Shown: positions 17,438-27,109, numbered from the stretch's first letter. The stretch is 64,000 nt of DNA from Burkholderia sp. H160 (GCA_000173575.1 ABYL01000019.1:1-64000); one strand, 5' to 3'. A program made the numbers and translations. Notes: generated by a model not told the origin, from the sequence alone.

Positions 17438-17735
17438 GTCGCCTTTCGTAGTCGCAAGCCGCCATTCGCGGCGTCATTTCACCACGGATTCCCGCTTCTC
17501 GAGCGACGGCGTTTGCCCGCGCCGTCACCCATCGCGCTCAAGACGCAACCGGCGTTCCCGGGCCCTGCGCGCCGCGCAATGCCGTCGCAGCGTGGGCGTG
17601 CACCTGCGCGGCTACGACGCTTCCGATAGCGTTGCAAACGATCAGGTGGAGGAATTTTCAAAGTGTATCAAGCGCTCTGAACACGCAATGCGATTTGCCT
17701 CGGTGTTCAAAAGCAGGCGGCGGCTCGCTCGCGCA

Positions 17736-20029
17736 TTACCGAACCTGGCTGCGCAGCGTCTTCGCGGCGGCAACCATGTTGGTGAGCGCCGGAATGACTT
17801 CAGCCCACTGACGCGTCTTCAGACCGCAATCCGGATTCACCCACAGACGCTGAGCCGGAATGCGCTCCGCCGCCTTCTGCATCAGTTGCACGATGTGTTG
17901 CTGCGTCGGAATGTTCGGCGAATGGATGTCATAGACGCCTGGGCCGATCTCGTTCGGATAGTTGAAGTTGTCGAACGCGTCGAGCAGCTCCATGTCCGAG
18001 CGCGAGGTTTCGATCGTGATGACGTCCGCGTCCATCCCGGCGATCGCCGAGATGATGTCGTTGAACTCCGAATAGCACATATGCGTGTGGATCTGCGTTT
18101 CGTCCTGCACGCCATTGGCGGTGATACGGAACGATTCCACCGCCCAGCGCAGGTACTCGCCCCACTGCGCGCGATGCAGCGGCAGACCTTCGCGCAGCGC
18201 CGCTTCGTCGATCTGCACGACGCGCACACCGGCCTTTTCCAGGTCGAGCACTTCTTCGCGGATCGCCAGTGCAAGCTGGTAGCACGACACCGAACGCGGC
18301 TGGTCGTCGCGCACGAACGACCAGTTCAGGATCGTCACCGGGCCCGTCAGCATGCCCTTCATCGGCTTGTTCGTCAGCGACTGCGCGTAGCTGATCCACT
18401 CGACCGTCATCGCCTTCGGACGGCTGATGTCGCCGAACAGGATAGGCGGCTTCACGCAGCGCGAGCCGTACGACTGCACCCAGCCGAACTGGCTGAACGC
18501 GTACCCGTCGAGCTGCTCGCCGAAGTATTCGACCATGTCGTTGCGTTCGGCTTCGCCGTGCACGAGCACGTCGAGGCCCAGCGCTTCCTGCTCGCGCACG
18601 CTGCGCTCGATTTCCTTGTGCATTGCGTCCTGATAGCCGGCCTGATCGAGCGCACCGCTCCTGAACTGGCTGCGTGCGTGACGGATCTCCGCCGTTTGCG
18701 GGAACGAGCCGATCGTCGTGGTCGGATACGCGGGCAGCTTCAGCAGCGCGGCCTGCTTTGTCGCGCGCTCGGCGTATGCGTGCTGGCGGTTGCCGAGATT
18801 CGCGTCGATGCGCGCCAGCGCGGCCTTCACCGCCGGGTTGTTCACACGCGGCGAGTTGCGGCGCGCGGCAATCGCGGCGGCGTTCGCGGCGAGTTCATCC
18901 GCGACCTTGTCGCGGCCGCCGTTCAACGCGACGGCGAGCAGCTTCAGTTCGTCGAGCTTTTGCAGCGCGAAGGCGAGCCATGAGCGGATCTCCGCGTCGA
19001 GCTTTTCTTCGCTCGCGAGATCGACCGGCACGTGCAGCAGCGAGCACGACGGCGCGAGCCACAGACGATCGCCGAGTTGCTGTGCGATCGGCGCGAGCCA
19101 TTCGAGCGCGGCGTTCAGATCGGTCTTCCAGATGTTGCGGCCGTTGATCGCGCCAACCGACAGCACGCTGTGCGCGGGTAGCTTCTGCGCGGCCAATGCG
19201 ACTTCGTCGCGTGCGTTGATCGCGTCGATGTGCAGACCGTCGACGGGCAAGCTGCAAGCAAGCTCCAGGTTCTCGTTGAGCTGGCCGAAGTAGGTCGCGA
19301 GCAGCAGCTTGACGCCGCGTTCCTCGAAGCCCTGATACGCGCTCACGAATGCGTCGCGCCATGCCGGATCGAGTTCGGTGACGAGCACCGGCTCGTCGAT
19401 CTGCACCCACTCGACGTCCATCACCTTGAAATAGTCGAGCAGCGCGCGATACACGGGCATGATGCGCGACAGCAGCGCCAGCTTGTCGGAATCGTCTTTC
19501 GCCTTGCCGAGCCACAGGTAGGTGATCGGGCCGATGATCACCGGCTTCGCCTTCACGCCCTGCTCGCGCGCTTCACGCAGCTGCTCGAGGAGGCCGGACG
19601 TGTCGAGTTGAACGTCGTATCGGCCGTGAATTCGGGGACGATGTAGTGGTAGTTGGTATCGAACCACTTCGTCATTTCGCCTGCCGCGACGCCGCCACAG
19701 CACGCGGCGTGCGGTTCGGCGCCTTGCGCCGAGCGGCCGCGCGCGACGCGGAAGTAGTTGTCGAGCTTGTCGCCATGAAAGCCCTGCACGCGTGCCGGCA
19801 GATTGCCGAGCGTGAAGCTCATGTCGAGCACCTGGTCATAGAACGCGAAATCGCCGACCGGCGCGAGGTCGAGTTCGCGCTGGTCGTTCCAGTGACGCGC
19901 GCGCAGCTGCGCGCCGAGCGCTTTCAGTTCGTCGCGCGACGATTCGCCTTTCCAGTAGCGTTCGAGGCCGAACTTGAGTTCGCGTTTCGCGCCGATGCGC
20001 GGGAAGCCGAGATTGTGTGTCGTGACCAT
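17736..20029 (-). pseudogene. metE: Cobalamin-independent methionine synthase MetE, disrupted by one frameshift
   Basis: MetE transfers a methyl group from 5-methyltetrahydropteroyl-triglutamate to homocysteine. The first about 140 codons (from ATG 20029, [20 protein letters not shown]) are in one frame and the remaining about 620 in another. The break is at 19607-19612, where ...EFTADTTF should continue as [20 protein letters not shown]; one base is missing from the codon before the leucine. With one base restored the product would be 764 residues, the usual MetE length, and the C-terminal zinc-site and substrate motifs ([30 protein letters not shown]-like, HTHMCYSEF) are intact. It is a fresh mutation or a sequencing error; everything else looks functional. 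A MetR-like gene is 7.8 kb to the right. Confidence 0.88.
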
Positions 20030-20393
20030 GGATGCTGCCTTCCGATGAAAATTGCAAGTAGGACTGGCAGCGATGATAGGGTTTTCATTCCATGAATAAA
20101 AATGGCATTATTTCATTTATCCATTAGTTTTCTTCATTTTCGGTGTGTGCAGCGCGCCATCCTGCCCAACGTCACCCCTCGTGTGCGTAGAAAAGCGCCG
20201 CGGCCTGAAACCCTTGACGGCATTTTTCTTGGGCGCTGGGTGGACGAGTGCCTCGTTTCGGCCCGATCTGTCAAGCCAGGCGTCGCCCAACTGAAGCCTT
20301 TGTGACGAAAATACACAACGGATTTTTTTGTGCCGAATACGCCGGCAAACGATTGCTTATACTCTGTGCACCTCTTTCTCCGAGGCGCTTCGT
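20030..20393. promoter_or_regulatory. metE upstream region with candidate operator dyad
   Basis: This 364-bp stretch has no gene. About 65 bases upstream of the metE start the sequence becomes AT-rich and contains ATGAATAA...TTATTTCAT (20092-20115), an imperfect dyad with a TGAA/TTCA core like that of MetR targets. I see no cobalamin or SAM riboswitch. The right part is the promoter region of the next plus-strand gene, whose ribosome-binding site CCGAGG is just before 20394. Confidence 0.4.
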
Positions 20394-21068
20394 ATGCTGC
20401 AGGAATGGCTTGAATATCTCCCGCGACTTGGCTGGAACACTCCTATTACTTTGACGCTAACGTCAGCGTCGGTCGGCTCTGTCGTAACGCTAATATGGAT
20501 CGCGGCGCGGGATGGCCGAGAGCGCAGGCGTCACCGACGTGACACATCATTGGAGCTGGCGTTGTCGCTGGAAAGCTACGCTCGGACCTGTCGGACGATG
20601 ATGCATAAGGCCGCTTGGGCGGCATCAGAGCCAGTCGGTCCCACGAACCGCGAAGCCAGCAAGGGCGTGTCCATTCCCGCCTTTGCCTATCCGGACAAGT
20701 TGCGGTGGGACGTTCTGAGCCGCCGAGTTATTTCGGAACTGCGCGAGTACCCGGCAACGGCGCACGCCGCTCGGGAGTATGTGGAGGCATTCCGCGAATT
20801 CGGTGAGCCGAGCGACTTTTGCGGTCAGGTTGAATACGAATGTGCGAAAGCTGCGAGGGCAGCGTTAGCGCTGGCTCGGACGACGCGCCGGCGGCACGGA
20901 GCCGCGACGTGGAAGCCGGGCGCCAAAGATTCAGCCATGGAGCGCGAACTGGCCGACTTCATCGCGAACGCTGAAGAAAAGCGCAAGGAATCGCTCGAAC
21001 GTCGGACGGGACCAACAGTTGGTCGGCAAGCTGACGTACAACCATTCAAACACCCGTTAAGCGCCTGA
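20394..21068 (+). CDS. Hypothetical membrane-anchored protein
   Basis: A 224-residue protein starting MLQEWLEYLPRLGWNTPITL, with one transmembrane segment (about residues 16-38, TLTLTSASVGSVVTLIWIAA) followed by a basic stop-transfer stretch and a helical cytoplasmic part rich in Arg and Ala. I do not recognise a family. The ATG at 20394 has a GAGG eleven bases upstream and starts just before the membrane segment. It is the first gene to the right of metE and opens a stretch of accessory DNA. Confidence 0.65.
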   Translation: MLQEWLEYLPRLGWNTPITLTLTSASVGSVVTLIWIAARDGRERRRHRRDTSLELALSLESYARTCRTMMHKAAWAASEPVGPTNREASKGVSIPAFAYPDKLRWDVLSRRVISELREYPATAHAAREYVEAFREFGEPSDFCGQVEYECAKAARAALALARTTRRRHGAATWKPGAKDSAMERELADFIANAEEKRKESLERRTGPTVGRQADVQPFKHPLSA

Positions 21069-21107
21069 GACCCGGTCGAGGCAAAGGGGCGTCAATCGGT
21101 CAGGCGC
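21061..21107 (+). terminator. Hairpin overlapping the stop codon of the hypothetical membrane protein gene
   Basis: GCGCCTGA and TCAGGCGC pair over a 31-base loop; the left arm includes the stop codon. No U-run follows. It is a weak candidate for a 3' processing or Rho-dependent end. Confidence 0.35.
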
Positions 21108-21144
21108 CTCGCGACTCACTGCTGCCGGTCGGTCCGTCGCAGTG

Positions 21145-21300
21145 GAGTTGACCCGGTTTCGTGGAGACCTATCCTTTTGCTCAGGAGGTGCCCATCATGG
21201 GAAAGCACCGCAACCCATACCCACCCGAATTTCGGACGCGGATCGTCGAGCTGGTTAAGGCCGGGCGAACGCCAGAGGACAACTCGCGGCACTGCCCAAA
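21145..21300 (+). mobile_element. Truncated IS3-family-like element (left end and start of OrfA)
   Basis: The stretch begins with TTGACCCGGTTTCGTGGAG, which resembles terminal inverted repeats of IS3-group elements. It is followed by AGGAGGTG and an ATG at 21197 opening MGKHRNPYPPEFRTRIVELV then KAGRTPE, the N-terminus of an OrfA-type HTH transposase subunit. Similarity stops at about 21280, and neither the rest of OrfA nor OrfB is present. It is a 5' relic of an insertion sequence. Confidence 0.65.
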
Positions 21301-21982
21301 CCGGAGCGAATCAGCCCATTCAAAATTCAACTGCTTAACCGTCCACGGAAGTGGGTCACCCCCAAAGCCCCTACTCACCTGGTTCCATATGTCGATGCGC
21401 GTGCGATTCATTGAACGGTCCCTTAGCGGCTTATAAAAACTCGTATATGCGAGTTTTTACTTTGCGTTGCAACTTGTGCAGGTATCGTGTGCCGTGAGAG
21501 AACCGTGCGGTGGAGGCACATCTATTGGCATGTTCATTGCGGCGTCGTGAATCGGAACTGATTGGCAAGGCGCATAGTGCACTGGGTCGAACAGGCAGTA
21601 TGAGTGAAAACTCGCTGCGAGTCGGTGGTGTCACTGTGAAGTATGACCGCACTACGACCGGGACAATCGGCATTCAGTTCGGCATGCAATTGCAACCACC
21701 ATTTTCCTGTTTATGACCGAGGATGCTCCTACCCGATACCGTCATAGGAAGATCGGTCGGCAGGCGGTGGCGCATCAGTTGTAGTACTGAACGTTTGCGC
21801 GGGCAAAAACATTGGCACCGCCACCGGGACTGCATCGGTGCAAGCATTCGTGCTCACCGGACAGCGGACTGACAGGCCGCGCAACGCTCCAAGGCACGAG
21901 GGCAACCAGGCTCAAGTCACTATAGCGAGCGACGCAGGCCGAGCGGCTTTGTGTCTGCCGTTTCCAGTCTTTTGGAGGAAAC
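21301..21982. other. Intergenic debris after the IS remnant
   Basis: No supported gene. A short hairpin with a U-tract lies at 21435-21458. A plus-strand frame from 21600 (MSENSLRVGGVTVKYDRTTT, ending 21716, 38 residues) has protein-like composition but no recognisable family. The remainder shows no structure I can name. Confidence 0.45.
21435..21458. terminator. Short bidirectional intrinsic terminator-like hairpin
   Basis: AAAAACTCG and CGAGTTTTT flank a six-base loop (tatatg). The A-run and T-run make it readable on both strands. No gene ends directly beside it, so it may have belonged to a lost gene. Confidence 0.5.
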
Positions 21983-22129
21983 ATGCACATTCTCGTTAAT
22001 GCGGGTCCGCTGGCTTCACTGATTGCCGGCATTCTGATTCTGGCGGTGCCTCGCCTGTTGAATTACATCGTTGCGATCTACCTGATCCTCATCGGATTGC
22101 TCGGTCTGTTCGGAGGACATCTCCGCTGA
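21983..22129 (+). CDS. DUF3096-family 48-residue membrane peptide
   Basis: Starts at ATG 21983 with GGAGG six bases upstream. The peptide reads MHILVNAGPLASLIAGILIL, then AVPRLLNYIVAIYLILIGLL, then GLFGGHLR. Two hydrophobic helices with the central A-V-P-R-L-L-N-Y-I-V-A-I-Y-L turn match the small DUF3096 family, inner-membrane peptides of unknown function common in proteobacteria. It is too short to stand out by length alone, but the ribosome-binding site and family match make it convincing. Confidence 0.8.
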   Translation: MHILVNAGPLASLIAGILILAVPRLLNYIVAIYLILIGLLGLFGGHLR

Positions 22130-22649
22130 ATCAAAACCGCAAGTGAAGGAGCACTTCGCGCTGGCTGTAATGACGCTGTGCGTCATCAGCCATTGCCGGA
22201 CCGAGATCGGAGCGTCCGATGCCGGTATTGCCCTACTTGCTGCGCATTTCGTGATCACGAATGTCCCGCACGCGTTTGATCGCCCTTGTCGCATGAGGTA
22301 TCGCAATGGCCCTTTCAGGCCGAGTCCGCCCTCCCCCGTAAGCTTCGATCGCCTTGAGGACCATGTCCAGCGCGACAGTCTTGCCCGGCACACCCGACCA
22401 GTGAAGGCAATTCTTCCCGTTCTGTCGCATATATTGGGCTGGGCGCGTACTCGGTCGAGAAGGAAGCGCATGGTAGGCACGGCACATGCGGCTTCGATTG
22501 TGTGGCGGGTGTCCGGGAACCGGTTTTCCCGTGCTCCGCCAGCATCGATGGCGACTGCGTGGCGTTTCTCGTGCCTCTTCTTCCTCAAGAGACGCGTAAC
22601 TCCAGCCGTAGTGACAATGGCGCGGCAGATATCGATTTGGAGTTACATC
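22130..22649. other. Intergenic, no recognisable gene
   Basis: About 520 bases without a supported gene. Minus-strand frames here contain a protein-like piece (LHWSGVPGKTVALDMVLKAI around 22370-22430), but it has no start, and competing frames on the other strand are equally open. It may be a relic; I cannot name it. Confidence 0.35.
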
Positions 22650-23219
22650 ATGAAGGTCATTCTGGCCACGTGGCATGCGCTCCGCCTGGTCGGTAGGATG
22701 TGTCTGTGCGTGGCGGCATTTTTCCTCTGGTCCGCGATTGCCGCAGGCGCTGGCTGGATGTTCACGCATCTGCCGGATATCTGGTATGTACACCTCGAGA
22801 CCCAGTCGAACACCAGCTTGGCTGTTGCCGCCATCACATCCTGCGCCGTTGTCGCTGGCGCGCTCTTTCTCGCATTCTCCTGGGGCGCCTTGCAGATGGT
22901 GGCAGACACATATACGGAAATCCTGCTCTTCGTCCACATACGGCGCTCGCAACATGCAATCTCCGCAACACAGCGATGTCAGTTCGCTGTGAAGGATCCT
23001 GTTCGGTACAAAGCCCTTGAAGCATCATGCTCCAAGGGTTTTTTTTCCGGAAGGTCCGACTCGAGTCGTTTTGCGCGACATGTCAGGCTCGCAGAACAGG
23101 CGGATGTATTCCGCCGCGGGTCACTGCAGGCATACCGTGACGATAACGAACTGCGCAGGCCGAAGCAGCCAGTGGGTCCGCGCAGACAGGTTATCGACCC
23201 GCATGAGTCTGTGAAGTAA
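22650..23219 (+). CDS. Hypothetical two-TM membrane protein with doubtful 3' end
   Basis: From ATG 22650 (GGAG upstream) the frame gives 189 residues. The first about 95 look real: MKVILATWHALRLVGRMCLC, a transmembrane helix to about residue 38, and a second one at about 57-80 (LAVAAITSCAVVAGALFLAF). The last about 70 residues are basic and low in complexity, and they are translated through a strong terminator-like hairpin with eight T at 23014-23046. The true gene probably ended before that, for example by a frame that stops at 22991. No family recognised. Confidence 0.5.
   Translation: MKVILATWHALRLVGRMCLCVAAFFLWSAIAAGAGWMFTHLPDIWYVHLETQSNTSLAVAAITSCAVVAGALFLAFSWGALQMVADTYTEILLFVHIRRSQHAISATQRCQFAVKDPVRYKALEASCSKGFFSGRSDSSRFARHVRLAEQADVFRRGSLQAYRDDNELRRPKQPVGPRRQVIDPHESVK
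23014..23046 (+). terminator. Rho-independent terminator
   Basis: CCCTTGAAGCAT and ATGCTCCAAGGG pair with one internal mismatch around a tight loop, followed by TTTTTTTT. This is the clearest intrinsic terminator of the region. It belongs to the small membrane-protein gene upstream, although the open frame of that gene runs through it. Confidence 0.75.
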
Positions 23220-23481
23220 GGAGAGCCAGTGCGGGGCGCCTGCGCAGCTCTGCTACGTCACATATTGCCCGTCAAGTGGATGGGCTCGTTGCGCAAATCC
23301 ATGTGACCGGCTGATGCAGCAACGATCCGCCGCCCGCCCCTTGGACGACAGGTACTCTAGCTCGCTCAACCGCAGGTCGACTTGACTTCGGCGCGTGACG
23401 TGGGATGCATCAAAAGGAGACCGAGTCTGACGAGGCGGTTCGTCTCTCAATGTTGCTCGCGAAAGACGAGTCGCTGTACTT

Positions 23482-24123
23482 TTAATGCGATATCCGCTCC
23501 AGTCGGACGAGCGCTGCAACACCGCACATCAGTTGCTCGTGCAGTTCATCCCCAAGCTGCGTATTAGAGCCGAGGCTGCGAAGCCTGTGCAGACGCTTCT
23601 CCTGAGCCTCGACCAGTTCGATACCCCGGCGGATCAGATGCTCGCATCGCTCGGTTGCAGCGACGCATTTTTCGTCCCTTGAACTCGCTAGCGTTCCGTC
23701 GCTAATGCTCTGCTTCTCCTCGCCGCCTATCCTCACTGACAGAGGCGCTCTCCGAACCCGCTTGCTGCTTGCAACGGTATCGGCGGTGAGCCCGTCGAGC
23801 ACAGTCAACAATTGCGAAGGAGCAAATGGTTTTCGCAGGATGGCTGCGACAGGCACTGTCGCATGTGTCAGGCGCGCGGACATAAGAATAACGGGTACCT
23901 GCTCAAATCCCGGCGTCGCCTTGATTCTACGAACCATTTCGACTCCATCCATCAAGGGCATCGTCACGTCAGAAACGATGACCTGAGGATGGGCGTTGGG
24001 CACGATGTCCAACGCGTCGCGTCCGTTCTGCGCAGCGACTACCTCGTGGCCTGCAACGCCAAGGACGGTGCTGAGAGCGTCCCGAACATTTGCATCGTCG
24101 TCTACCAGTAGTATGCGTGTCAT
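23482..24123 (-). CDS. Response regulator with receiver domain and helical C-terminal extension
   Basis: A 213-residue protein starting MTRILLVDDDANVRDALSTV. The receiver domain covers about residues 1-118 with acidic pocket DDD (8-10), phospho-acceptor Asp in VIVSDVTMPLMDG and Lys in LRKPF. The last 90 residues are helical, Arg/Glu-rich and lack a DNA-binding or enzymatic domain I know. The ATG at 24123 is chosen because it begins directly at the receiver beta strand. Upstream on the same strand, 237 bases away, is the 3' fragment of a hybrid histidine kinase, so this gene may be the orphan partner of a destroyed sensor. Confidence 0.8.
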   Translation of the reverse strand: MTRILLVDDDANVRDALSTVLGVAGHEVVAAQNGRDALDIVPNAHPQVIVSDVTMPLMDGVEMVRRIKATPGFEQVPVILMSARLTHATVPVAAILRKPFAPSQLLTVLDGLTADTVASSKRVRRAPLSVRIGGEEKQSISDGTLASSRDEKCVAATERCEHLIRRGIELVEAQEKRLHRLRSLGSNTQLGDELHEQLMCGVAALVRLERISH

Positions 24124-24328
24124 ACAGTTCGCCCGAACCCGTGTGAACTGTCCGCCGCATTGTCTGTTCCAGACTGTCTGTTCGCGCGCAGGTGCGCATC
24201 GGCGTGGCGCGCACCAAATGTATTGGATTGCGCGAGTCTGTACTTTTTGCGCTGTTGGCAACATATCCCTTCCGCGCTGTCCTGGTTTGACCATCCGGAG
24301 CGCACGGTGATTGCGTGTCGTCGCGGCC

Positions 24329-24345
24329 GGGTTTGTACCGACCGT
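24329..24345. repeat. 17-bp match to the 59-bp repeat of the left end
   Basis: The string gggtttgtaccgaccgt differs at one position from the same segment of the repeat copy at 777-835. It lies in the spacer between the response regulator and the kinase fragment. Alone it is weak, but it suggests the repeat family is dispersed. Confidence 0.35.
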
Positions 24346-24360
24346 GCCGAGTCGACCGGG

Positions 24361-24882
24361 TTACCTTTGCAACACTCCAGCCAGGTCCTCTAGCGACGGC
24401 GGCTTGACCAGATAGCAGTCGAATTCGTCCGTGACGCGTTCGGTGGCGGATGTCATCCCGGCATAACCCGTGAGCGCTGCGAGGCGGGTCGAGGCGCATT
24501 GAGGGCATTGCCTCAGCAAACGTGCAAGCTCGCGACCGTCCATGCCAGGCATGTTGATGTCAATCAGTGCAACGTCCGGCGTGAATGACTCAATCAGAGA
24601 CAGGGCTTCTGTTCCACTCTGTGCACGCTTCACCTCGTGACCATCCAGTGTCAGCAATATCGCGAGTGCTTCGGTCGCATCAGGGATATCGTCCACAAGC
24701 AGGATGCGGGCAGGCGGTATTCCGTGGGAAGTGGACGCAGCGTGCGCCACCTGGCTTCGACGGACAATGGGCAGCCGGACAGTGACTTCGGTACCCTTGC
24801 CTTCGCCGCCGCTGAAGATTTCAATCTCGCCCTGGTGCGCATTGACCAGGTATCTGACGACGGATAGTCCCACGCCAAGGCA
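24361..24882 (-). pseudogene. 3' fragment of a hybrid histidine kinase (ATPase G2 box plus receiver domain)
   Basis: In frame from the junction the minus strand reads C-LGVGLSVVRYLVNAHQGEI then FSGGEGKGTEVTVRLPI, the end of a HATPase domain, followed by a receiver domain ARILLVDDIPDATEALAILL...VALIDINMPGMDGRELARLL...YLVKPPSLEDLAG. The dimerisation/phosphoacceptor and N-terminal sensory parts are missing. At about 24,880 the sequence switches abruptly into an aconitase coding frame on the same strand. The fragment has no start of its own and is most likely not expressed as a kinase. Confidence 0.85.
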
Positions 24883-25871
24883 AGCGCACCGCGAAGACCG
24901 GCAAGACTGATCCTGTCGCCGGCCTCGATGCGCTCGTAGTCGGCAGCATCGGCAAAGCTGAGGGCAAGCACGCCAAAGTTGGCAAGATTCTGCGCGTGGA
25001 TACGTGCAAAGCTTTTCGCGAGCACCACACGCAGCCCCAGAAAGCGCGGCCCCAGCGCAGCATGCTCCCGGCTCGATCCCTGCCCATAGTTGCACCCGCC
25101 CACCACCGCATGGCCCTTCGTCTCTTTGGCACGTTGAGCATAGGTAGGATCGATGATGTCGAAGGCGAACTCGGCGATCTTCGGAATGTTGCTGCGAAAC
25201 GGCAGCACTCGCGCTCCGGCGGGCATGATTTCATCCGTCGAGACGTTATCGCCCACCTTCAGCAGCACGGGTATCTCAAGCGTATCGGCAAGTGGGTCGA
25301 ACGTCGGCAGAGTCGCGATGTTGGGACCCTTCTCGAGCGCCACCTTCGACGCTTCTTCGGCAGCCAGCGGAGGCGCGAACATGCCCCGATTAACCGGCGG
25401 GTCGTCGGGGTCGGCAATCCGCGGATACGGCATTCCGAGCGTGCGCGGATCTGTAATCACGCCGCACAGGGCGGACGCGGTTGCGGTCTCGGGACTGACC
25501 AGGCACACCTTGTCTTCGCGAGTGCCGGAGCGGCCTGGAAAATTGCGTGGCACCGTGCGCAGCGATATCCCTTTCGTGGCGGGCGCCTGCCCCATGCCGA
25601 TACACCCGTTGCAGCCCGCCTGATGCAAGCGGGCGCCGGCATGCAGCAGGCTCACGATGTGACCATCGCGCACCAGCCGCTCGAGTTGCGCCCTGGAGGT
25701 CGGATTGACGTCGAACGACACGCGGTTGTGTATCACGCGATCGCGCACCATGACCGCGGCCATTGCGAAGTCTCGAAATCCCGGATTCGCGGACGAACCA
25801 ATGTAAGCCTGCTGGATTGGCTCGCCGGCAACTTCACGCACGGGATGCACATTCCCTGGACTTGAAGGCAG
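24882..25871 (-). pseudogene. Internal fragment of an aconitase-family dehydratase, truncated at both ends
   Basis: About 330 codons in one frame correspond to the middle and swivel part of aconitate hydratase: PSSPGNVHPVREVAGEPIQQ, AYIGSSANPGFRDFA, HQAGCNGCIGMGQAPAT (two of the three cluster cysteines), TVPRNFPGRSGTREDKV, ITDPRTLGMPYPRI and NYGQGSSREHAALGPRFLG. The N-terminal half with the first cluster cysteine is absent, and the C-terminus is cut after RISLAGLRGALA, where a histidine-kinase frame takes over. No start codon with ribosome-binding site is visible, so the fragment should be inactive. Confidence 0.88.
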
Positions 25872-25876
25872 GCACG

Positions 25877-26260
25877 TCATTTGCGCGCGGCGGCTTCCAC
25901 CATCGATGCGTCCACCGCGACCGTCAGATTGCAATTGACAATCTCGTTGCCGACTTGAGCCGGGTGACGGCGCACTTCGTCGACGGCGATCACGGACAAC
26001 TTGTCCCTGAAACGCACGCGTGCGGCGCTCTCTAGCGACCTATAGCGATCAAGCACATTCGGCGCAAACGTAAAGTTGAGCATGCAGCGATTGTCCAGGA
26101 TATTCATGGTTGCAGGAACGGCCACCCACGAAACCTGAATCGTCAGAATGCCGCTCGAAACAAATGTGTGTTTGATGGCGGTCGAAGGGAAATCAAAGCG
26201 CTTCAAAAGCGCGTGCTCCATTTCGAGCAATGCTTGGTCCGAATCGATCAGTGCAGACAT
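25877..26260 (-). CDS. DUF3022-like conserved protein
   Basis: A 127-residue protein starting MSALIDSDQALLEMEHALLK. It has ILTIQVSWVAVPATMNILDN, then R-C-M-L-N-F-T-F and a central RYRSLESAARVRFRDKL, which I associate with the DUF3022 family found in Burkholderiaceae; function unknown. The ATG at 26260 follows GAGGAGGGCGAT. The stop codon almost touches the truncated aconitase frame, so the gene end lies at a rearrangement border. Confidence 0.65.
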   Translation of the reverse strand: MSALIDSDQALLEMEHALLKRFDFPSTAIKHTFVSSGILTIQVSWVAVPATMNILDNRCMLNFTFAPNVLDRYRSLESAARVRFRDKLSVIAVDEVRRHPAQVGNEIVNCNLTVAVDASMVEAAARK

Positions 26261-26374
26261 ATCGCCCTCCTCTTTCAACGGCAAACGCGCAAAGGCCGTT
26301 CCTGGAGAAGTAGGCGGTGGCCGGTCAAGGGTCGCATTCTCTTGCATGCGAAAGCGCGTGTGAGGTTCGAGGTT

Positions 26375-26989
26375 TCAGGCCACGCCGAGCCACTGCTCGA
26401 CGACGGGCCCGCGCTCGCCCAGCACCGGATCGCTTGGGGGAAACGGCAGTGCGTCCATGGAGGCAAGCTCATCCGGTGTCAGCGCATCGCGCCGGATGTC
26501 CCACTGCTGGCCCGACGGGTAGCCGCCAATAACGCAAAGATTGCCCTGGAAGGCCTGCAGGCAATGCCCGGTGCCCGCAGGCAGCAGCAGCGCGTCGCCA
26601 GGACGCAGCGCAACGACGCGTCCACCGGGACCGCCTACGATCACTTCTGCCGAGCCGTGGGCGAAGCCCAGCACCTCGTGCGCGGTCGAATGGAAATGGT
26701 GATAGTCGAAGATGCCGTTGCGCCATTGCGATGGCCATTGGTTGTGCTCGAAAAGCGCTTCGAATTCGGCCACCAGGTTCCGGCTGGTTTCTGGCAGCGC
26801 CGAGCGGTAAATCGCTACCGCGAGCTTGCGGTTGTTAGGAACCCAGTCGCGCGGCGCCAGTTTGAATGCTTCGTAGCATCCTCGTTCCATCGGCTGCTCG
26901 TATTGCATATTGATCGTCCCCTTGTCCGAGTCCGTGCGCACGCGTGCATCCGCATGCGCGTATTTGCAGTCTGCCGTTGCATTGATCAT
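26375..26989 (-). CDS. Cupin-domain protein (YjlB-like)
   Basis: A 204-residue single-domain cupin. The core FDYHHFHSTAHEVLGFAHGS (about 97-116) gives the H-x-H...E pattern of motif 1, and RPGDALLLPAGTGHCLQAFQ (about 132-151) is motif 2 with the third histidine. It matches the YjlB-type cupins of unknown function. The ATG at 26989 follows GGAGG by five bases. It stands in accessory DNA between the DUF3022-like gene and an IS5-like remnant. Confidence 0.78.
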   Translation of the reverse strand: MINATADCKYAHADARVRTDSDKGTINMQYEQPMERGCYEAFKLAPRDWVPNNRKLAVAIYRSALPETSRNLVAEFEALFEHNQWPSQWRNGIFDYHHFHSTAHEVLGFAHGSAEVIVGGPGGRVVALRPGDALLLPAGTGHCLQAFQGNLCVIGGYPSGQQWDIRRDALTPDELASMDALPFPPSDPVLGERGPVVEQWLGVA

Positions 26990-27109
26990 GAGATCCTCCA
27001 TTGGCAACCGTACATGTTTGATGAAGCAACAAACGGACCGCGCGGAGGGTGTGCGCAGCCCGATCGACAGGTCATCCGCGTGGCCAATCCCGGCACGGCG
27101 TAGATTCGT

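Noticed and set aside
20030..20130. Cobalamin or SAM riboswitch upstream of metE
   Set aside because: No B12-box or SAM-type conserved cores were seen; the AT-rich leader is short.
22233..22955. 240-residue minus-strand frame as a real gene
   Set aside because: It overlaps the plus-strand membrane-protein gene, has no ribosome-binding site, and only a small middle part looks protein-like.
23405..23485. 26-residue plus-strand peptide beginning MHQKETESDEAVRL
   Set aside because: It looks protein-like but is very short, unrecognised and converges into the response-regulator gene; not enough to call.
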